Assembly: GCF_900177425.1 (NCBI RefSeq) | Contig: NZ_LT840184.1 | Coordinates: 4,380,263-4,444,262 of the forward strand | Length of the DNA: 64,000 nucleotides | Origin: Paenibacillus uliginis N3/975 | GTDB taxonomy: Bacteria > Bacillota > Bacilli > Paenibacillales > Paenibacillaceae | Direction of reading: 5' to 3' | Shown: positions 15,887 through 25,345 of the stretch, in pieces | Numbering within the stretch: position 1 is the first letter of the stretch | Layout of the letters: each line of letters opens with the position of its first letter | Made by a program: the position numbers and the translations under genes | Notes under the pieces: generated by a model | Told to the model about the DNA's origin: nothing | Database searches by the model: none | Seen by the model: the letters and a program-made list of their open reading frames with translations, nothing else

Positions 15887-18187
15887 TCAAACGCTCCTTC
15901 TTCTGTCTTCTTTCGAGTCCGAATCTCCGGAATCCGCCGGTTCTTGTTGTTTTGGCGGATTGTCCGGCTTCGGCTTCTTAATCTCCTCTGGATATTCAAT
16001 CCGGGAGTGGAAAATACCCATGACGGTTTCCTTCAACGTTTTGGCAATAATATCGAGTTCTTTCATTGTCAGATCGCATTCATTAAATTGATGGTCATCC
16101 AAACGACTTTTAATGATCTTCTCGATCATCGATTCCACCTGGTCCACAGTCGGTTTCCGCAGAGAACGAACTGCGGCCTCTATACTGTCCGCAATTCCAA
16201 CAACTGCCGCTTCTTTAGACTGTGCCTTCGGTCCCGGATAGCGGAAATCATCCTCAGTGAAATCCGGTTCAATTCCCTGTTCCTCAGCCTGCCGAAGTGC
16301 CTTGTGGTAAAAAAAGTGTAAAAACGTTGTTCCATGATGCTGTTCTGCAATATCACGGATTGGCTTAGGCAGCTTATAATCCTTTTGCATTTCCACGCCA
16401 TCCCGGGCATGAGCCACAATAATTGACTTGCTCAGCTTGGGATCAATGGAATCATGAGGATTTTCCATGTTGTTCTGGTTCTCAATAAAGTAAATAGGTC
16501 GCTTGGTTTTGCCGACATCATGGTAATAGGATCCCACTCGGCATAACAATCCGTCAGCCCCAATCGCTTCAGCCGCTGCTTCTGACAGATTACCAACCAT
16601 TACACTGTGGTGATAGGTTCCTGGCGTTTCCGTCAGCAACTTTCGCAGTAGCGGATGGTTCGGGTTCGACAGCTCAACAAGCTTGAGCGGCGAAAGAATA
16701 CCAAAGGTAACCTCGAAGAACGGCATCAAACCAATAACGAGCACGGCTGTCAGAATGCCGCCGGCAATCGCAAACGCTAAAGCATATAAAGATTCTACTC
16801 TCGTCCAAGAGGAATCCTGAATCAGCATCATGATCAGAACCGACATTGCCCCAAACAGCGAGACCATAATTCCTCCCTTAAGCAAGGTGGAACGCTGACT
16901 GGCCCGGTGTATTGAAAAGATTGCCACACAGGACGTCACTAGGGCAAAAAATCCGAAGTGAAAATCGAACACTTCACCTTTGTCCACATTCAGTATGACA
17001 CTCGCCATAATACTGAATATGATCGCACTAAAGTAAGCTAAATGCATGTCCAAAAGCAGTGTCACCAGTATAACCCCGATCGCAACCGGCGCTAAATAAC
17101 CGATATACGTACGCGCTTCACTCTGCAAAACACCAGCCAGATACATGGAGATTAGCGTAATGACATAGATCAGCACCATCATAAGAACTTGGGAATTATT
17201 ATACTTGAACATATTCATATCCGACTGACGGATAAACATCAGGATTCCAAGTGATAGCAGGATGGAGAACAGCAGAATACCAAGCTCAGGCCAATAGTTA
17301 ACCTCATCCTTCAACAGCCCGTTTTTACCTAGTAGTTCATACAACTCAGGTGTTATAAGTTGGCCTTTCTCAACAAGAACATCGCCTTGCTTGATAAATA
17401 CAGGCGGTGTGTTTTCTCGTTCCGCAACCTTTGCTTCCTTGGTAGCTACTTCGTTATAAAACTTGTTGGCCGTGATGGATGCACGTGCAAGTTCCTGAAC
17501 AACTTCTCTTGAAGTTCGGTCATTGAGCGAGCTTGCGCTGACCAGTTCAGCCACCTTGGCTCTAGCTGTCTGTGCATCCACAATCTCATTCATCAGACGT
17601 GATACGATATCCCTCGCTACCGATTTGATCTGGTTTATATCATCAGGATTCAGCCTCGGAATTTTGATGAATGTCTCTTGCGGTATGCGATAAGCCTGTT
17701 GATCAATAACCTTCTTCATTTCTTCAAGCAACTCGGGTGGATACGTTTCGGTGCCTCTGTTGCTTGCAATAAAGTTACTCACGAAATCATCAACGCGCTG
17801 AGGAATTTCCCGCTTGTAAATCTCAATCTTGTCCTGCACGGAGACTTCATCCTGATTCAAACGGTCAATGCGATCAAACAGTTGGGTAACCAACACATCA
17901 TTGCGCAGCGGTATATATGTATATATGGGTTGTACCCGCTCGGCTGCCTCTTCCTGGGCTTTCAAAGTCGCCTTGTTGTCCTCGATTTGGACTGGGGCAG
18001 CAATACTCTTCTCACTGTGCGTACCAACCTTAATATCGTAACGCTCAGGGAGCAGCTTTACCGAAAGACTGATGTAAAAGAGTAGCGCAAGCAATAAAAA
18101 CAGAATATAGCGTGTCGCCACGCTATATTTCCAACCGTAGTTTTTAACAGATATGGACTTGTCCGTCGATGGATCTTTGGAGGCCAT
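15887..18187 (-). CDS. yqfF: 7TM-HD family cyclic-di-AMP phosphodiesterase (YqfF/PgpH)
   Basis: Membrane HD-domain protein of 766 residues. An N-terminal transmembrane helix is followed by a large extracellular domain (about 60-290), then seven transmembrane helices (about 300-500), then a cytoplasmic HD domain with HHSVMVGNLSEAAAE and YYHDVGKTKRP. PgpH homologues hydrolyse c-di-AMP, the essential second messenger controlling potassium and osmotic balance; that activity is inferred from the family. The C-terminal tail is acidic and repetitive. The start follows AAAGGGGATTGTCGCT. In operon with phoH upstream and ybeY downstream. Confidence 0.93.
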   Translation of the reverse strand: MASKDPSTDKSISVKNYGWKYSVATRYILFLLLALLFYISLSVKLLPERYDIKVGTHSEKSIAAPVQIEDNKATLKAQEEAAERVQPIYTYIPLRNDVLVTQLFDRIDRLNQDEVSVQDKIEIYKREIPQRVDDFVSNFIASNRGTETYPPELLEEMKKVIDQQAYRIPQETFIKIPRLNPDDINQIKSVARDIVSRLMNEIVDAQTARAKVAELVSASSLNDRTSREVVQELARASITANKFYNEVATKEAKVAERENTPPVFIKQGDVLVEKGQLITPELYELLGKNGLLKDEVNYWPELGILLFSILLSLGILMFIRQSDMNMFKYNNSQVLMMVLIYVITLISMYLAGVLQSEARTYIGYLAPVAIGVILVTLLLDMHLAYFSAIIFSIMASVILNVDKGEVFDFHFGFFALVTSCVAIFSIHRASQRSTLLKGGIMVSLFGAMSVLIMMLIQDSSWTRVESLYALAFAIAGGILTAVLVIGLMPFFEVTFGILSPLKLVELSNPNHPLLRKLLTETPGTYHHSVMVGNLSEAAAEAIGADGLLCRVGSYYHDVGKTKRPIYFIENQNNMENPHDSIDPKLSKSIIVAHARDGVEMQKDYKLPKPIRDIAEQHHGTTFLHFFYHKALRQAEEQGIEPDFTEDDFRYPGPKAQSKEAAVVGIADSIEAAVRSLRKPTVDQVESMIEKIIKSRLDDHQFNECDLTMKELDIIAKTLKETVMGIFHSRIEYPEEIKKPKPDNPPKQQEPADSGDSDSKEDRRRSV

Positions 18188-18201
18188 AGCGACAATCCCC
18201 T

Positions 18202-19173
18202 TTAATCTTGGTTTTCTGCAGCTTTGTCATATGCGACGATGATTTTTTGTACTAAAGAGTGCCGTACAACGTCCTGTTCCGCAAAGTAGACGAATCCGAT
18301 ATCATCAATCTCGTTTAGGATGGTTTTCGCTTCCACCAAACCTGATTTTTTACCCCGCGGCAGGTCAATCTGGGTTACGTCTCCCGTTATGACCATCTTT
18401 GATCCAAAACCGAGCCGTGTCAAAAACATTTTCATCTGTTCAGGCGTCGTATTCTGGGCTTCATCCAAAATAATAAATGAATCGTCCAGTGTTCGTCCCC
18501 GCATATAAGCAAGCGGCGCAATCTCAATCAGCCCTCTTTCAAGAGCTTTCACTACTTGATCTGGTCCCATAACATCGTGCAGCGCATCATATAGGGGCCT
18601 TAGATACGGATCGACCTTTTCCTGAAGATCGCCTGGAAGAAAACCAAGGCTTTCACCAGCTTCGACTGCCGGGCGAGTAAGAATAATCCGTTTCACCGTG
18701 CCTTCCTTAAGCGCAGTTACTGCCAATACTACAGCAAGGTAGGTTTTCCCTGTACCTGCCGGTCCGATGCCAAACACGACATCTTTTTTCTTAATACTGG
18801 TAACGTAATGTTTCTGTCCGATCGTCTTCACTCGAATCGGTTTACCCCGGAACGTCGTCGTGATCTCACCTTTATACAGATCCAACAGCTGATCAGCACG
18901 CAGATCCTTTGCCAAATCAACCGCATAAAGGACATCTCTCTCGGTCAGGATATAGCCATTGCGAACAAGCTGAAGCAATACATCAAACAGCTGCTGAAGA
19001 CTTTCCACATTTCGCTGCTCACCGGTGATATTGATAATGGCTTCTCTTGAAGCTATTCTGGCCGGGATTTCCGATTCAATAATCTTTAAAAAAGAATCCT
19101 GCGGTCCGAACAAGGAAAGTCCTTCAGACGCGCTTTGCAAATAAATCTGAATGCTGGTCGTTTGCTGTGACAA
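18202..19173 (-). CDS. phoH: PhoH-like ATPase
   Basis: P-loop ATPase of the PhoH/YbeZ family, 323 residues, normally encoded next to ybeY and linked to RNA metabolism. Walker A GPAGTGKTYLAVVLAV and Walker B FIILDEAQNTT are present, with GDVTQIDLPRGKKSGL. The N-terminal part (about 20-90) resembles a KH-like domain. The start appears to be TTG at 19173, with AAGGAG about 11 bases upstream inside the yqfD end. The gap to yqfD is 6 bases. Confidence 0.93.
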   Translation of the reverse strand: MSQQTTSIQIYLQSASEGLSLFGPQDSFLKIIESEIPARIASREAIINITGEQRNVESLQQLFDVLLQLVRNGYILTERDVLYAVDLAKDLRADQLLDLYKGEITTTFRGKPIRVKTIGQKHYVTSIKKKDVVFGIGPAGTGKTYLAVVLAVTALKEGTVKRIILTRPAVEAGESLGFLPGDLQEKVDPYLRPLYDALHDVMGPDQVVKALERGLIEIAPLAYMRGRTLDDSFIILDEAQNTTPEQMKMFLTRLGFGSKMVITGDVTQIDLPRGKKSGLVEAKTILNEIDDIGFVYFAEQDVVRHSLVQKIIVAYDKAAENQD

Positions 19174-19179
19174 ATAGCC

Positions 19180-20373
19180 TCATTCTCCTTGATTGTATAC
19201 TATGGGAAGTTCTTTTGCGATGGTCTCTTCCACCTCAAAAAGTACTTTCATATAAACTTTACCATTCTCTTTCTTATCATGCAAAATTTTTTGGCTCACC
19301 AGCCTGGTTTCTGAACCATATTTAGCCAAAATATCCCGATATGCGCCCTCTAATCCTTCTTTCTTGGCTTCTTCCTCTGTCACAGTTTGGCTACTCTCGC
19401 TTACCTCCATCACCTTTTCGGTCATCCAGCCGATCGGAAGTGCTCGCGAACGCCATGTCAGTGGATCATATATTGTCAGCGTCTCATGTTTCTCGAACGG
19501 AACATCCCCATACCCCCACAACTGAACAGCACGATTACCAAGGACAAAGTAAGACTTTTTGGATGCTTCACCAGTATATATTTTCCGCTTTTTCACAAGA
19601 GGCACTTCGATCTCATATTCATGCCATACCAGTCCCTTTACTTCCCCTTTGGCAACAACGGATTTGGCATTCTCCGTATCTCCCAAAATACCCGAAATCA
19701 GTATATCTCCTTTTTTTACCCGGGAATTGATCTGAACTTTCGGGACACCCTTCTCTGCGTAAATATAAGTAATTACAGCATCACTAGTGCTTACAAGATG
19801 CCGCGGGCTTAACAGCTCCGGCTTTTTGGGAACCGATGCCTCGACAACCTGAATCCGGATGCTCGTACCATTTCTCTCCACACCAACCCACGAGGTTCCA
19901 GGTAAACGGGTCGTCAGATTAGTAGATAGCTTGTCCAGTGATTTCAGTCTGAAAATCCATTGATAGGGGTATACCCCTTCCTGTTTCGCTACCTCCAATA
20001 TATCCTCTGAAGCTATAGTCTCATTCCCTTCGACACTCACGTTCCATACCATAGAGGATAAAGCCATAAGGATCGCAAAAAACATGACCACTCCAACCAC
20101 AAACACTTTGCGTTTCAGCAGGCGTAAAGCACGGAACGGCAAGCCATGCCGTTCAAGGATGCGGGATCTGCAGCCTGTCCGCTTTAACAAAGGGCGCAGC
20201 CCCTTGAAATCGTTTAACAGCAGTTTGAATTCTGCGGAATGCGTCCCTGTTGGTCTTACATCCCAAACCGGAGTTCCCGCCTCCGCCAATGCATTAATAA
20301 ATGCTTCTACATGCTCCCCACGCACCGTAAGCTTTAAATAACCACGTAAAAATATCATTGTCGGTATGTTCAC
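19180..20373 (-). CDS. yqfD: Sporulation protein YqfD
   Basis: 397-residue membrane-anchored sporulation protein, the counterpart of stage IV SpoIV/YqfD proteins. The N-terminal cytoplasmic region is followed by one hydrophobic segment (about 90-115, VFVVGVVMFFAILMALSSMV). A long extracytoplasmic part with a POTRA-like start follows (EGNETIASEDILEVAKQEGVYPY). The start is GTG at 20373 in a GTGA overlap with the yqfC stop. In B. subtilis yqfCD are mother-cell sporulation genes; the exact role in the forespore envelope is unclear. Confidence 0.92.
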   Translation of the reverse strand: MNIPTMIFLRGYLKLTVRGEHVEAFINALAEAGTPVWDVRPTGTHSAEFKLLLNDFKGLRPLLKRTGCRSRILERHGLPFRALRLLKRKVFVVGVVMFFAILMALSSMVWNVSVEGNETIASEDILEVAKQEGVYPYQWIFRLKSLDKLSTNLTTRLPGTSWVGVERNGTSIRIQVVEASVPKKPELLSPRHLVSTSDAVITYIYAEKGVPKVQINSRVKKGDILISGILGDTENAKSVVAKGEVKGLVWHEYEIEVPLVKKRKIYTGEASKKSYFVLGNRAVQLWGYGDVPFEKHETLTIYDPLTWRSRALPIGWMTEKVMEVSESSQTVTEEEAKKEGLEGAYRDILAKYGSETRLVSQKILHDKKENGKVYMKVLFEVEETIAKELPIVYNQGE

Positions 20374-20663
20374 GGTCTCTCCCCCGTTCCTATGTATTGG
20401 ATATTATTAATCGTGCCTTCAACCGTTACTTCACTACTCTGAATTGCTCGGATGGAGAGACCAGATCCCGTTATTTCCATAGTGCCCTGGGTAAGAGACA
20501 GTATAAGCTTATCCGCGGAAAAATGGCGGACACCGCGGTGATTTTCGATATGCAGCTCTTTATTGCCGATCAGGGTCAACCGCGGCAAGTCGAACAGTAG
20601 ATCCTGCGGCAAGTCGAGCATTTCCTGAGTCCATTTCTGCAGCTTGCGGCTGATGCGGGACAT
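20370..20663 (-). CDS. yqfC: Sporulation protein YqfC
   Basis: 97-residue YabP/YqfC family protein. The YabP-like fold shows DLPRLTLIGNKELHIENHRGV and LILSLTQGTMEITGSGLSI. The family protein YabP is needed for spore development; YqfC is thought to act with YqfD. The ATG at 20663 follows AAGG within GGGGGGAAGGCCTTCAT; an upstream in-frame start at 20696 adds 11 residues without a better site. Overlaps yqfD by 4 bases. Confidence 0.9.
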   Translation of the reverse strand: MSRISRKLQKWTQEMLDLPQDLLFDLPRLTLIGNKELHIENHRGVRHFSADKLILSLTQGTMEITGSGLSIRAIQSSEVTVEGTINNIQYIGTGERP

Positions 20664-20734
20664 ATGAAGGCCTTCCCCCCTTCCTGTACTGTACACCTTA
20701 TGAGCAATAAGCCCTTTTTATGCAAGTTGAAATG

Positions 20735-20772
20735 CAAAAAAAGACCGCCTCGTCAATGACGAAAGCGGTCTT
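20735..20772 (-). terminator. Intrinsic terminator between the 204-aa gene and yqfC
   Basis: Minus-strand AAGACCGC ... GCGGTCTT stem with TTTCGTCATTGACGAG inside, followed by a run of seven T. It ends the nfeD-floA-204-aa transcription unit before yqfC. Confidence 0.85.
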
Positions 20773-20815
20773 CGTGTTCATGCTTTTATTGCCGTCTAAC
20801 ACCCTCAAACTCTGC

Positions 20816-21430
20816 CTAATGTCGACGGCCCATCGGCCTCTTAGAACGGGGCGGACCCAGAATTTCAGACCATATAACTCCTTTTCTAACCTCTTCAGCA
20901 AAATTCGACTGCTTTCGCGGCGATTTGGAATCGGCATCTGTAACCTCAACCAATGTTTCAGGTATGTGAGAGGTCATTCTATCCAATTGTTTATGGATCT
21001 GGTCCAGCTCTGCCTGCATATTGCGCTTGCGCTGCTCCATGCTGTCTCTGGCCGAGTGAGGGTCATCCAATTCCGACAGAACATCATACCGGGATTCAAC
21101 AGGGGACTCGTAAGTTCTCTCCGGTTCTTCGTGGTACGGGTCAAATTCCTCATCTTCATCGTTATCGAACTGATCGTGTGACCGCTTATCGGTTGCCTGA
21201 CCCGTCGGAACTTCTCCACCGGGCCACGGCTGGACGCGCCGAACCTGCTGTCCTGGGCGCACTGCCTTAGCTGCTCTTGGCCCCTGTTCGGCTGAATCCC
21301 CCCCTCCTCCGAAGGTAGGCATCCGGTTCGGCTTGTTTTCATCACTGCCCTTGCCTAATTTACCAAGCGCGGAGAGGAGAAAGAAAACAATACCCGCCAC
21401 GATGTATATATTATCAAAAATCCATTCCAT
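20816..21430 (-). CDS. Hypothetical single-pass membrane protein next to floA
   Basis: 204 residues, not a family I recognise. An N-terminal hydrophobic helix (about 5-23, IFDNIYIVAGIVFFLLSAL) is followed by a long polar, low-complexity cytoplasmic region. That region has a Gly/Pro/Arg-rich part (about 30-85), an acidic stretch DNDEDEEFDPYHEEP, and a probable coiled coil (MEQRKRNMQAELDQIHKQLDRM, about 130-152). It ends with basic residues (PRSKRPMGRRH). It starts 18 bases after floA and ends before a terminator, so it is probably the last gene of the nfeD-floA operon. B. subtilis has no such gene at this place. A flotillin partner role is only a guess from position. Confidence 0.7.
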   Translation of the reverse strand: MEWIFDNIYIVAGIVFFLLSALGKLGKGSDENKPNRMPTFGGGGDSAEQGPRAAKAVRPGQQVRRVQPWPGGEVPTGQATDKRSHDQFDNDEDEEFDPYHEEPERTYESPVESRYDVLSELDDPHSARDSMEQRKRNMQAELDQIHKQLDRMTSHIPETLVEVTDADSKSPRKQSNFAEEVRKGVIWSEILGPPRSKRPMGRRH

Positions 21431-21448
21431 CAGTGGCTCGCCTCATCT

Positions 21449-22453
21449 CTACTTGTTATTTTTAGGAGTGTCCGGTCCGTCCGTATTCTCGCTGATCTTG
21501 CCAAGGGAACCTCTCATTTGGGTATCCGCTTCAATATTTTTAAGATTCATATAATCCATAACACCAAGTTTGCCACTTTTAAGTGCTTCAGCCATAGCCA
21601 AAGGTACCTGGGATTCGGATTCAACCACGCGCGCTCTCATTTCCACAACTTTTGCTTTCATTTCCTGCTCTTGCGCAACAGCCATTGCACGACGCTCTTC
21701 CGCTTTTGCTTGAGCGATCCGCTTATCAGCTTCAGCTTGCTCCGTTTGCAAGTATGCACCGATGTTCTTACCTACATCCACGTCCGCGATATCGATAGAC
21801 AGAATTTCGAATGCTGTACCGGCATCCAGCCCTTTGGACAGAACAGTTCTAGAAATAAGATCTGGATTCTCTAATACGTCTTTATGAGACGCTGAGGAAC
21901 CGACCGTAGTAACGATACCTTCGCCAACACGGGCAATAATTGTCTCTTCACCCGCACCACCGACGAGGCGATCGATATTCGCGCGAACGGTAACCCGAGC
22001 TTTAACTTTCACTTCAATACCGTCTTTGGCAACAGCCGCAACGGTAGGCGTTTCGATAACACGAGGGTTTACACTCATCTGTACGGCTTGAAGCACGTCA
22101 CGTCCTGCGAGGTCAATCGCAGCAGCACGTTCGAATTCAAGCGGAATGTTTGCACGCTGCGCTGCGATCAGCGCATTAACAACGCGGTCCACGTTACCTC
22201 CCGCCAAGTAGTGACTTTCCAGCTGGTTAATATTCAATCCCAAACCGGCTTTTGTCGCCTTGATGAGCGGATTCACGATACGACTTGGGGTTACACGACG
22301 CAGCCGCATGGCTACCAGCGTAATAATTCCGACACGAACACCGGAAGCAACAGCCGAGATCCAGAGCATCAGCGGGAAGAAGCTGAAGAACACGCTCAGT
22401 ACGATGATCGCTACGACCCCGATCAGTAAAATAGGAATTAAAGAACTATCCAT
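21449..22453 (-). CDS. floA: Flotillin-like protein FloA
   Basis: Scaffold protein of functional membrane microdomains (YqfA), 334 residues. N-terminal hydrophobic hairpin ILLIGVVAIIVLSVFFSFFPLMLW, then an SPFH-like domain (TPSRIVNPLIKATKAGL to VKVKARVTVRANIDRLVGG), then an Ala/Glu-rich helical region AEERRAMAVAQEQEMKA. Organises membrane-associated signalling and secretion complexes in Bacillales. Lies downstream of the nfeD-like gene, the widely conserved nfeD-flotillin pair. Confidence 0.95.
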   Translation of the reverse strand: MDSSLIPILLIGVVAIIVLSVFFSFFPLMLWISAVASGVRVGIITLVAMRLRRVTPSRIVNPLIKATKAGLGLNINQLESHYLAGGNVDRVVNALIAAQRANIPLEFERAAAIDLAGRDVLQAVQMSVNPRVIETPTVAAVAKDGIEVKVKARVTVRANIDRLVGGAGEETIIARVGEGIVTTVGSSASHKDVLENPDLISRTVLSKGLDAGTAFEILSIDIADVDVGKNIGAYLQTEQAEADKRIAQAKAEERRAMAVAQEQEMKAKVVEMRARVVESESQVPLAMAEALKSGKLGVMDYMNLKNIEADTQMRGSLGKISENTDGPDTPKNNK

Positions 22454-22547
22454 CTAACACATCATCCTCCATACCAGATATTTGTTATGTCCATCTTACC
22501 AAATAAAGCAGGTTAATCAACTTTATATGGCAATTTTTATTCCTGAC

Positions 22548-23915
22548 TTACTCTATTTCTTCTTCAACCACAATCCGGGTTCCGTCGGTTTTCACGACAC
22601 GAACAGGACGCCCGGAACCAATAAAACTTCCTTCAGTAACCACATCAAGGCGGCGTCCGTCAAGCTCAACTGTTCCGGATGGTCGAAGTGGTGTAATACT
22701 TCTACCGACAAGCCCGATCAGCACATCCCGATCCTCGATAGGAATGTACCCCTGCTCCTTCGTGAGGCTTTCACTTAATATGAATTTCTTCCATATTCCC
22801 CGTTCTTTAAACACCAGTGCCACAACTACAATGGCTACCAGTGCACAGGCAGCTGCTATTCCCAGAGAAAGCGCTACATCTGATGTACTATATGCTGCGC
22901 GTACTACACCAAAGATCAGGCTACCTGAACCAACAATTCCCAATATACCGAAGCTTGGCACAAACAGTTCCATCACAAGTAGGCCGATACCGATAATAAA
23001 CAGCAGCCAGGTTTCCGATCCAGCAAATCCGGCAACAGAGTTACCGAAGAAATAAAGCACAAATGCTGCCGTACCCAATATACCAGGCACTCCAAAGCCA
23101 GGCACTATAACTTCGATGATGACCCCGGCAATACCAATAAAGAGCAAGAGTGTCATCACTACGGGATGCGTCAGAAACGTTGCTAACTTCTCTGAGAAGG
23201 TTTGTTCCATATGAAACACATCGTTTGTAGAATAACCCATCCATTCAATGACCTCATTGGTGCTTCCGGCAATCTTATCCGCGTACCCAACCTTTAACGC
23301 TTCGTCTGCTGATAATGCAATAATCTCGCCAATATTTTTTGTCTTGCCGATTTCCGGCATTTCCACCTTCATATTAATATCAACCATTCCCTCGGCGATA
23401 TCGGTTTCACGTCCATTAGCTCCGGCAGCACTCGCCATCTTGCTCTTCCACCAGGCTACGATCTTGGCGTCTTCAACACGATTACCCATTCCGTCTACCA
23501 TTTCCGCTGCACCAATCATACTTCCCTTTGCCATTACAATCTTATCTGCGTTCAGTGCAATGAAACTACCGGCCGAAGCAGCATCCCCGCGAATATAAGC
23601 AACTGTAGGAATTTGGGTGCTCTTTATCAGTTTAGCAATTTTCTCGGCTTGATCCACACGACCGCCTGGCGTATTAATCTCAAGCACGATTAATCCCGCT
23701 TCCATCTCTTCGGCTTCTTTGAAACCGCGTTCCATGAAGCTGGTCAATCCACGCTCGATCTTCTGCTCAATCGGGATGACATACACCGAACCAATGTTAG
23801 CGGCCGCAGCTGACTTTACTGGAGTGACGTACATACCCACAGACATCAGTATAAGTGTTAGCACTCCTGCAAACGCCCAAATGCGCCGTACCCAGAAATC
23901 TCTTTTACCCATCAT
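22548..23915 (-). CDS. yqeZ: NfeD family protein (YqeZ), long form
   Basis: 455-residue membrane protease-like protein. A signal or anchor helix (about 12-35) is followed by a ClpP-fold domain with EINTPGGRVDQAEKIAKL and RGDAASAGSFIALNADKIVMA, the Ser of SAGS being the expected nucleophile. Several transmembrane helices follow (about 225-380), then a C-terminal OB-fold NfeD domain (about 395-455, ending VRVVKTDGTRIVVEEEIE). The start has GGAGGGGGAT upstream. Encoded with floA; known nfeD-flotillin partners act together in membrane quality control. Confidence 0.93.
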   Translation of the reverse strand: MMGKRDFWVRRIWAFAGVLTLILMSVGMYVTPVKSAAAANIGSVYVIPIEQKIERGLTSFMERGFKEAEEMEAGLIVLEINTPGGRVDQAEKIAKLIKSTQIPTVAYIRGDAASAGSFIALNADKIVMAKGSMIGAAEMVDGMGNRVEDAKIVAWWKSKMASAAGANGRETDIAEGMVDINMKVEMPEIGKTKNIGEIIALSADEALKVGYADKIAGSTNEVIEWMGYSTNDVFHMEQTFSEKLATFLTHPVVMTLLLFIGIAGVIIEVIVPGFGVPGILGTAAFVLYFFGNSVAGFAGSETWLLFIIGIGLLVMELFVPSFGILGIVGSGSLIFGVVRAAYSTSDVALSLGIAAACALVAIVVVALVFKERGIWKKFILSESLTKEQGYIPIEDRDVLIGLVGRSITPLRPSGTVELDGRRLDVVTEGSFIGSGRPVRVVKTDGTRIVVEEEIE

Positions 23916-24074
23916 ATCCCCCTCCTTTACGACATATTATGTCAGCAATACGCATATATCGATATTATAACCGATGCGAACCACCTCGGGATAACTTATG
24001 TATCAGCATCCCGACTTATGGTAGTTACTACGAATAAATTTGTATTCGGTTTCAAAATTTATGAGTGTATATAC

Positions 24075-24107
24075 GAAAAAACACCCCTTGATAAATCAAG
24101 GAGTGTT
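24075..24107 (-). terminator. Intrinsic terminator after yqeY
   Basis: Minus-strand AACACTCCTTGAT / ATCAAGGGGTGTT stem with a tiny loop, followed by TTTTTCG, just beyond the yqeY stop. Confidence 0.88.
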
Positions 24108-24119
24108 CCGCTTATGTTG

Positions 24120-24560
24120 TTACAGAAATTGTTGAACAACTTGGTTGACAAGCTTTCCGTCTGCACGCCCTTTAACTTTCGGCATGAGAGCGCTCATTAC
24201 TTTACCCATCTCGGCTTTTGAAGAAGCACCGGTTTCCTGGATGGTCTGCTGTACAATGACTTTAATTTCTTCTTCAGAAAGCTGTTCCGGGAGGTAGGCG
24301 CTAAGAAAATCAATTTCTGCTTTCGCATTGGCGACAAGATCGTCACGACCTGCTTTTTCAAAATCTTGGAGGGCATCTTTGCGCTGTTTGATCTCACGAC
24401 TAATAATATCAAGCACTTCGTTGTCATCCAAACTTCTTTTCAAATCTATTTCAAGATTTTTAATCGTCGAACGAACCATTCGAATATTGGAGAGTTTGAA
24501 CTTGTCCTTACTCTTCATCGCTTGCTTCATATCTTCGTTCAATCGTTCGCTAAGATTCAT
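24120..24560 (-). CDS. yqeY: GatB/YqeY domain protein
   Basis: 146-residue protein of the YqeY family, homologous to the C-terminal tRNA-binding tail of GatB. Characteristic LSERLNEDMKQAMKSKDKFKLSNIRM at the start (landmarks DMKQAM and KLSNIRM), FLSAYLPEQLSEEEI and MSALMPKVKGRADGKLV. Its cellular role is not established; it always travels with rpsU in Bacillales, and here the gap is 16 bases. Confidence 0.95.
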   Translation of the reverse strand: MNLSERLNEDMKQAMKSKDKFKLSNIRMVRSTIKNLEIDLKRSLDDNEVLDIISREIKQRKDALQDFEKAGRDDLVANAKAEIDFLSAYLPEQLSEEEIKVIVQQTIQETGASSKAEMGKVMSALMPKVKGRADGKLVNQVVQQFL

Positions 24561-24576
24561 GCTAGTTCATATCCCC

Positions 24577-24750
24577 CTAAAACTTTCTCTTACGAGCAGC
24601 CTCGGACTTTTTCTTGCGCTTTACGCTTGGCTTTTCATAATGCTTGCGTTTCTTCACTTCAGCCAAGACGCCATCTTTAGCAATGGAACGTTTGAAGCGA
24701 CGAAGTGCAGCATCAATTGTCTCGTTTTTGCGAACTTTCGTTTCAGACAC
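24577..24750 (-). CDS. rpsU: 30S ribosomal protein S21
   Basis: 57-residue basic protein starting at GTG 24750 (SETKVRKNETIDAALRRFKR), with GGAGGGAAAACTG directly upstream. Matches the S21 family throughout, including KKRKHYEKPSVKRKKKSEAARKRK at the C-terminus (landmarks HYEKPS and AARKRK). S21 assists initiation on the 30S subunit. Reading the frame from the earlier ATG at 24804 would run over the transcription start and is rejected. Confidence 0.96.
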   Translation of the reverse strand: MSETKVRKNETIDAALRRFKRSIAKDGVLAEVKKRKHYEKPSVKRKKKSEAARKRKF

Positions 24751-24809
24751 CAGTTTTCCCTCCCTCCGACCAGACCGTCCAAGAGCAATAACACGGTTCA
24801 TCATTCTTC

Positions 24810-24839
24810 ATTATAGGGCAAACAGAAATAAGGTGTCAA
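24810..24839 (-). promoter_or_regulatory. SigA promoter of rpsU-yqeY
   Basis: Consensus -35 TTGACA (24834-24839) and -10 TATAAT (24810-24815) on the minus strand, with an 18-base spacer. The transcript would start near 24803. Confidence 0.88.
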
Positions 24840-24912
24840 CCTTGATAGCTCATTTTTAAAAGCTTCAACGGCAATATGTATTCTATATTATGAAATCGCC
24901 GCCCTATGATGG

Positions 24913-25275
24913 TTAAGCATGGGAAGAAGAGATCCCTGTCAGGGCTCCAAGACGTGCTCCTCCGAGCAAATGATAATGTAAATGATGGACGGTTTGTTCG
25001 CCGTCGCGTCCACAGTTATTGATTAGGCGATAACCGCTCTCCGCGATTCCCAGTTCAGCAGCAGCCTCTTGTGCCGCCTTGTGAATGTCGCCAATCAGCT
25101 CTAAATCTGCCGCTTGGACATCGTTCATTGAAGCGATGTGTTTTTTAGGTATGATCAGTACGTGAACCGGAGCGGCCGGCTGAATATCATGAAACACGAG
25201 CACCCGATCATTCTCCAACACCTTCTTGGAAGGGATATCTCCATTAATAATTTTGCAAAACAGGCAGTTATCCAT
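24913..25275 (-). CDS. HIT family protein (HinT-like)
   Basis: 120-residue histidine-triad nucleotide hydrolase, probably an adenosine phosphoramidase. Starts MDNCLFCKIINGDIPSKK with the typical CxxC-like pair, and the histidine triad reads HHLHYHLLGG near the C-terminus. The ATG has AGAGGAGGTACAGTT upstream. It stands alone between the rpsU promoter and the branched structure after sbcC. The physiological substrate is not known for most members. Confidence 0.93.
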   Translation of the reverse strand: MDNCLFCKIINGDIPSKKVLENDRVLVFHDIQPAAPVHVLIIPKKHIASMNDVQAADLELIGDIHKAAQEAAAELGIAESGYRLINNCGRDGEQTVHHLHYHLLGGARLGALTGISSSHA

Positions 25276-25345
25276 AACTGTACCTCCTCTAAGGTTATCA
25301 TGCTCTCATCATACAAGAAAACCCGTAAATCCGTCCAATGAAGGC

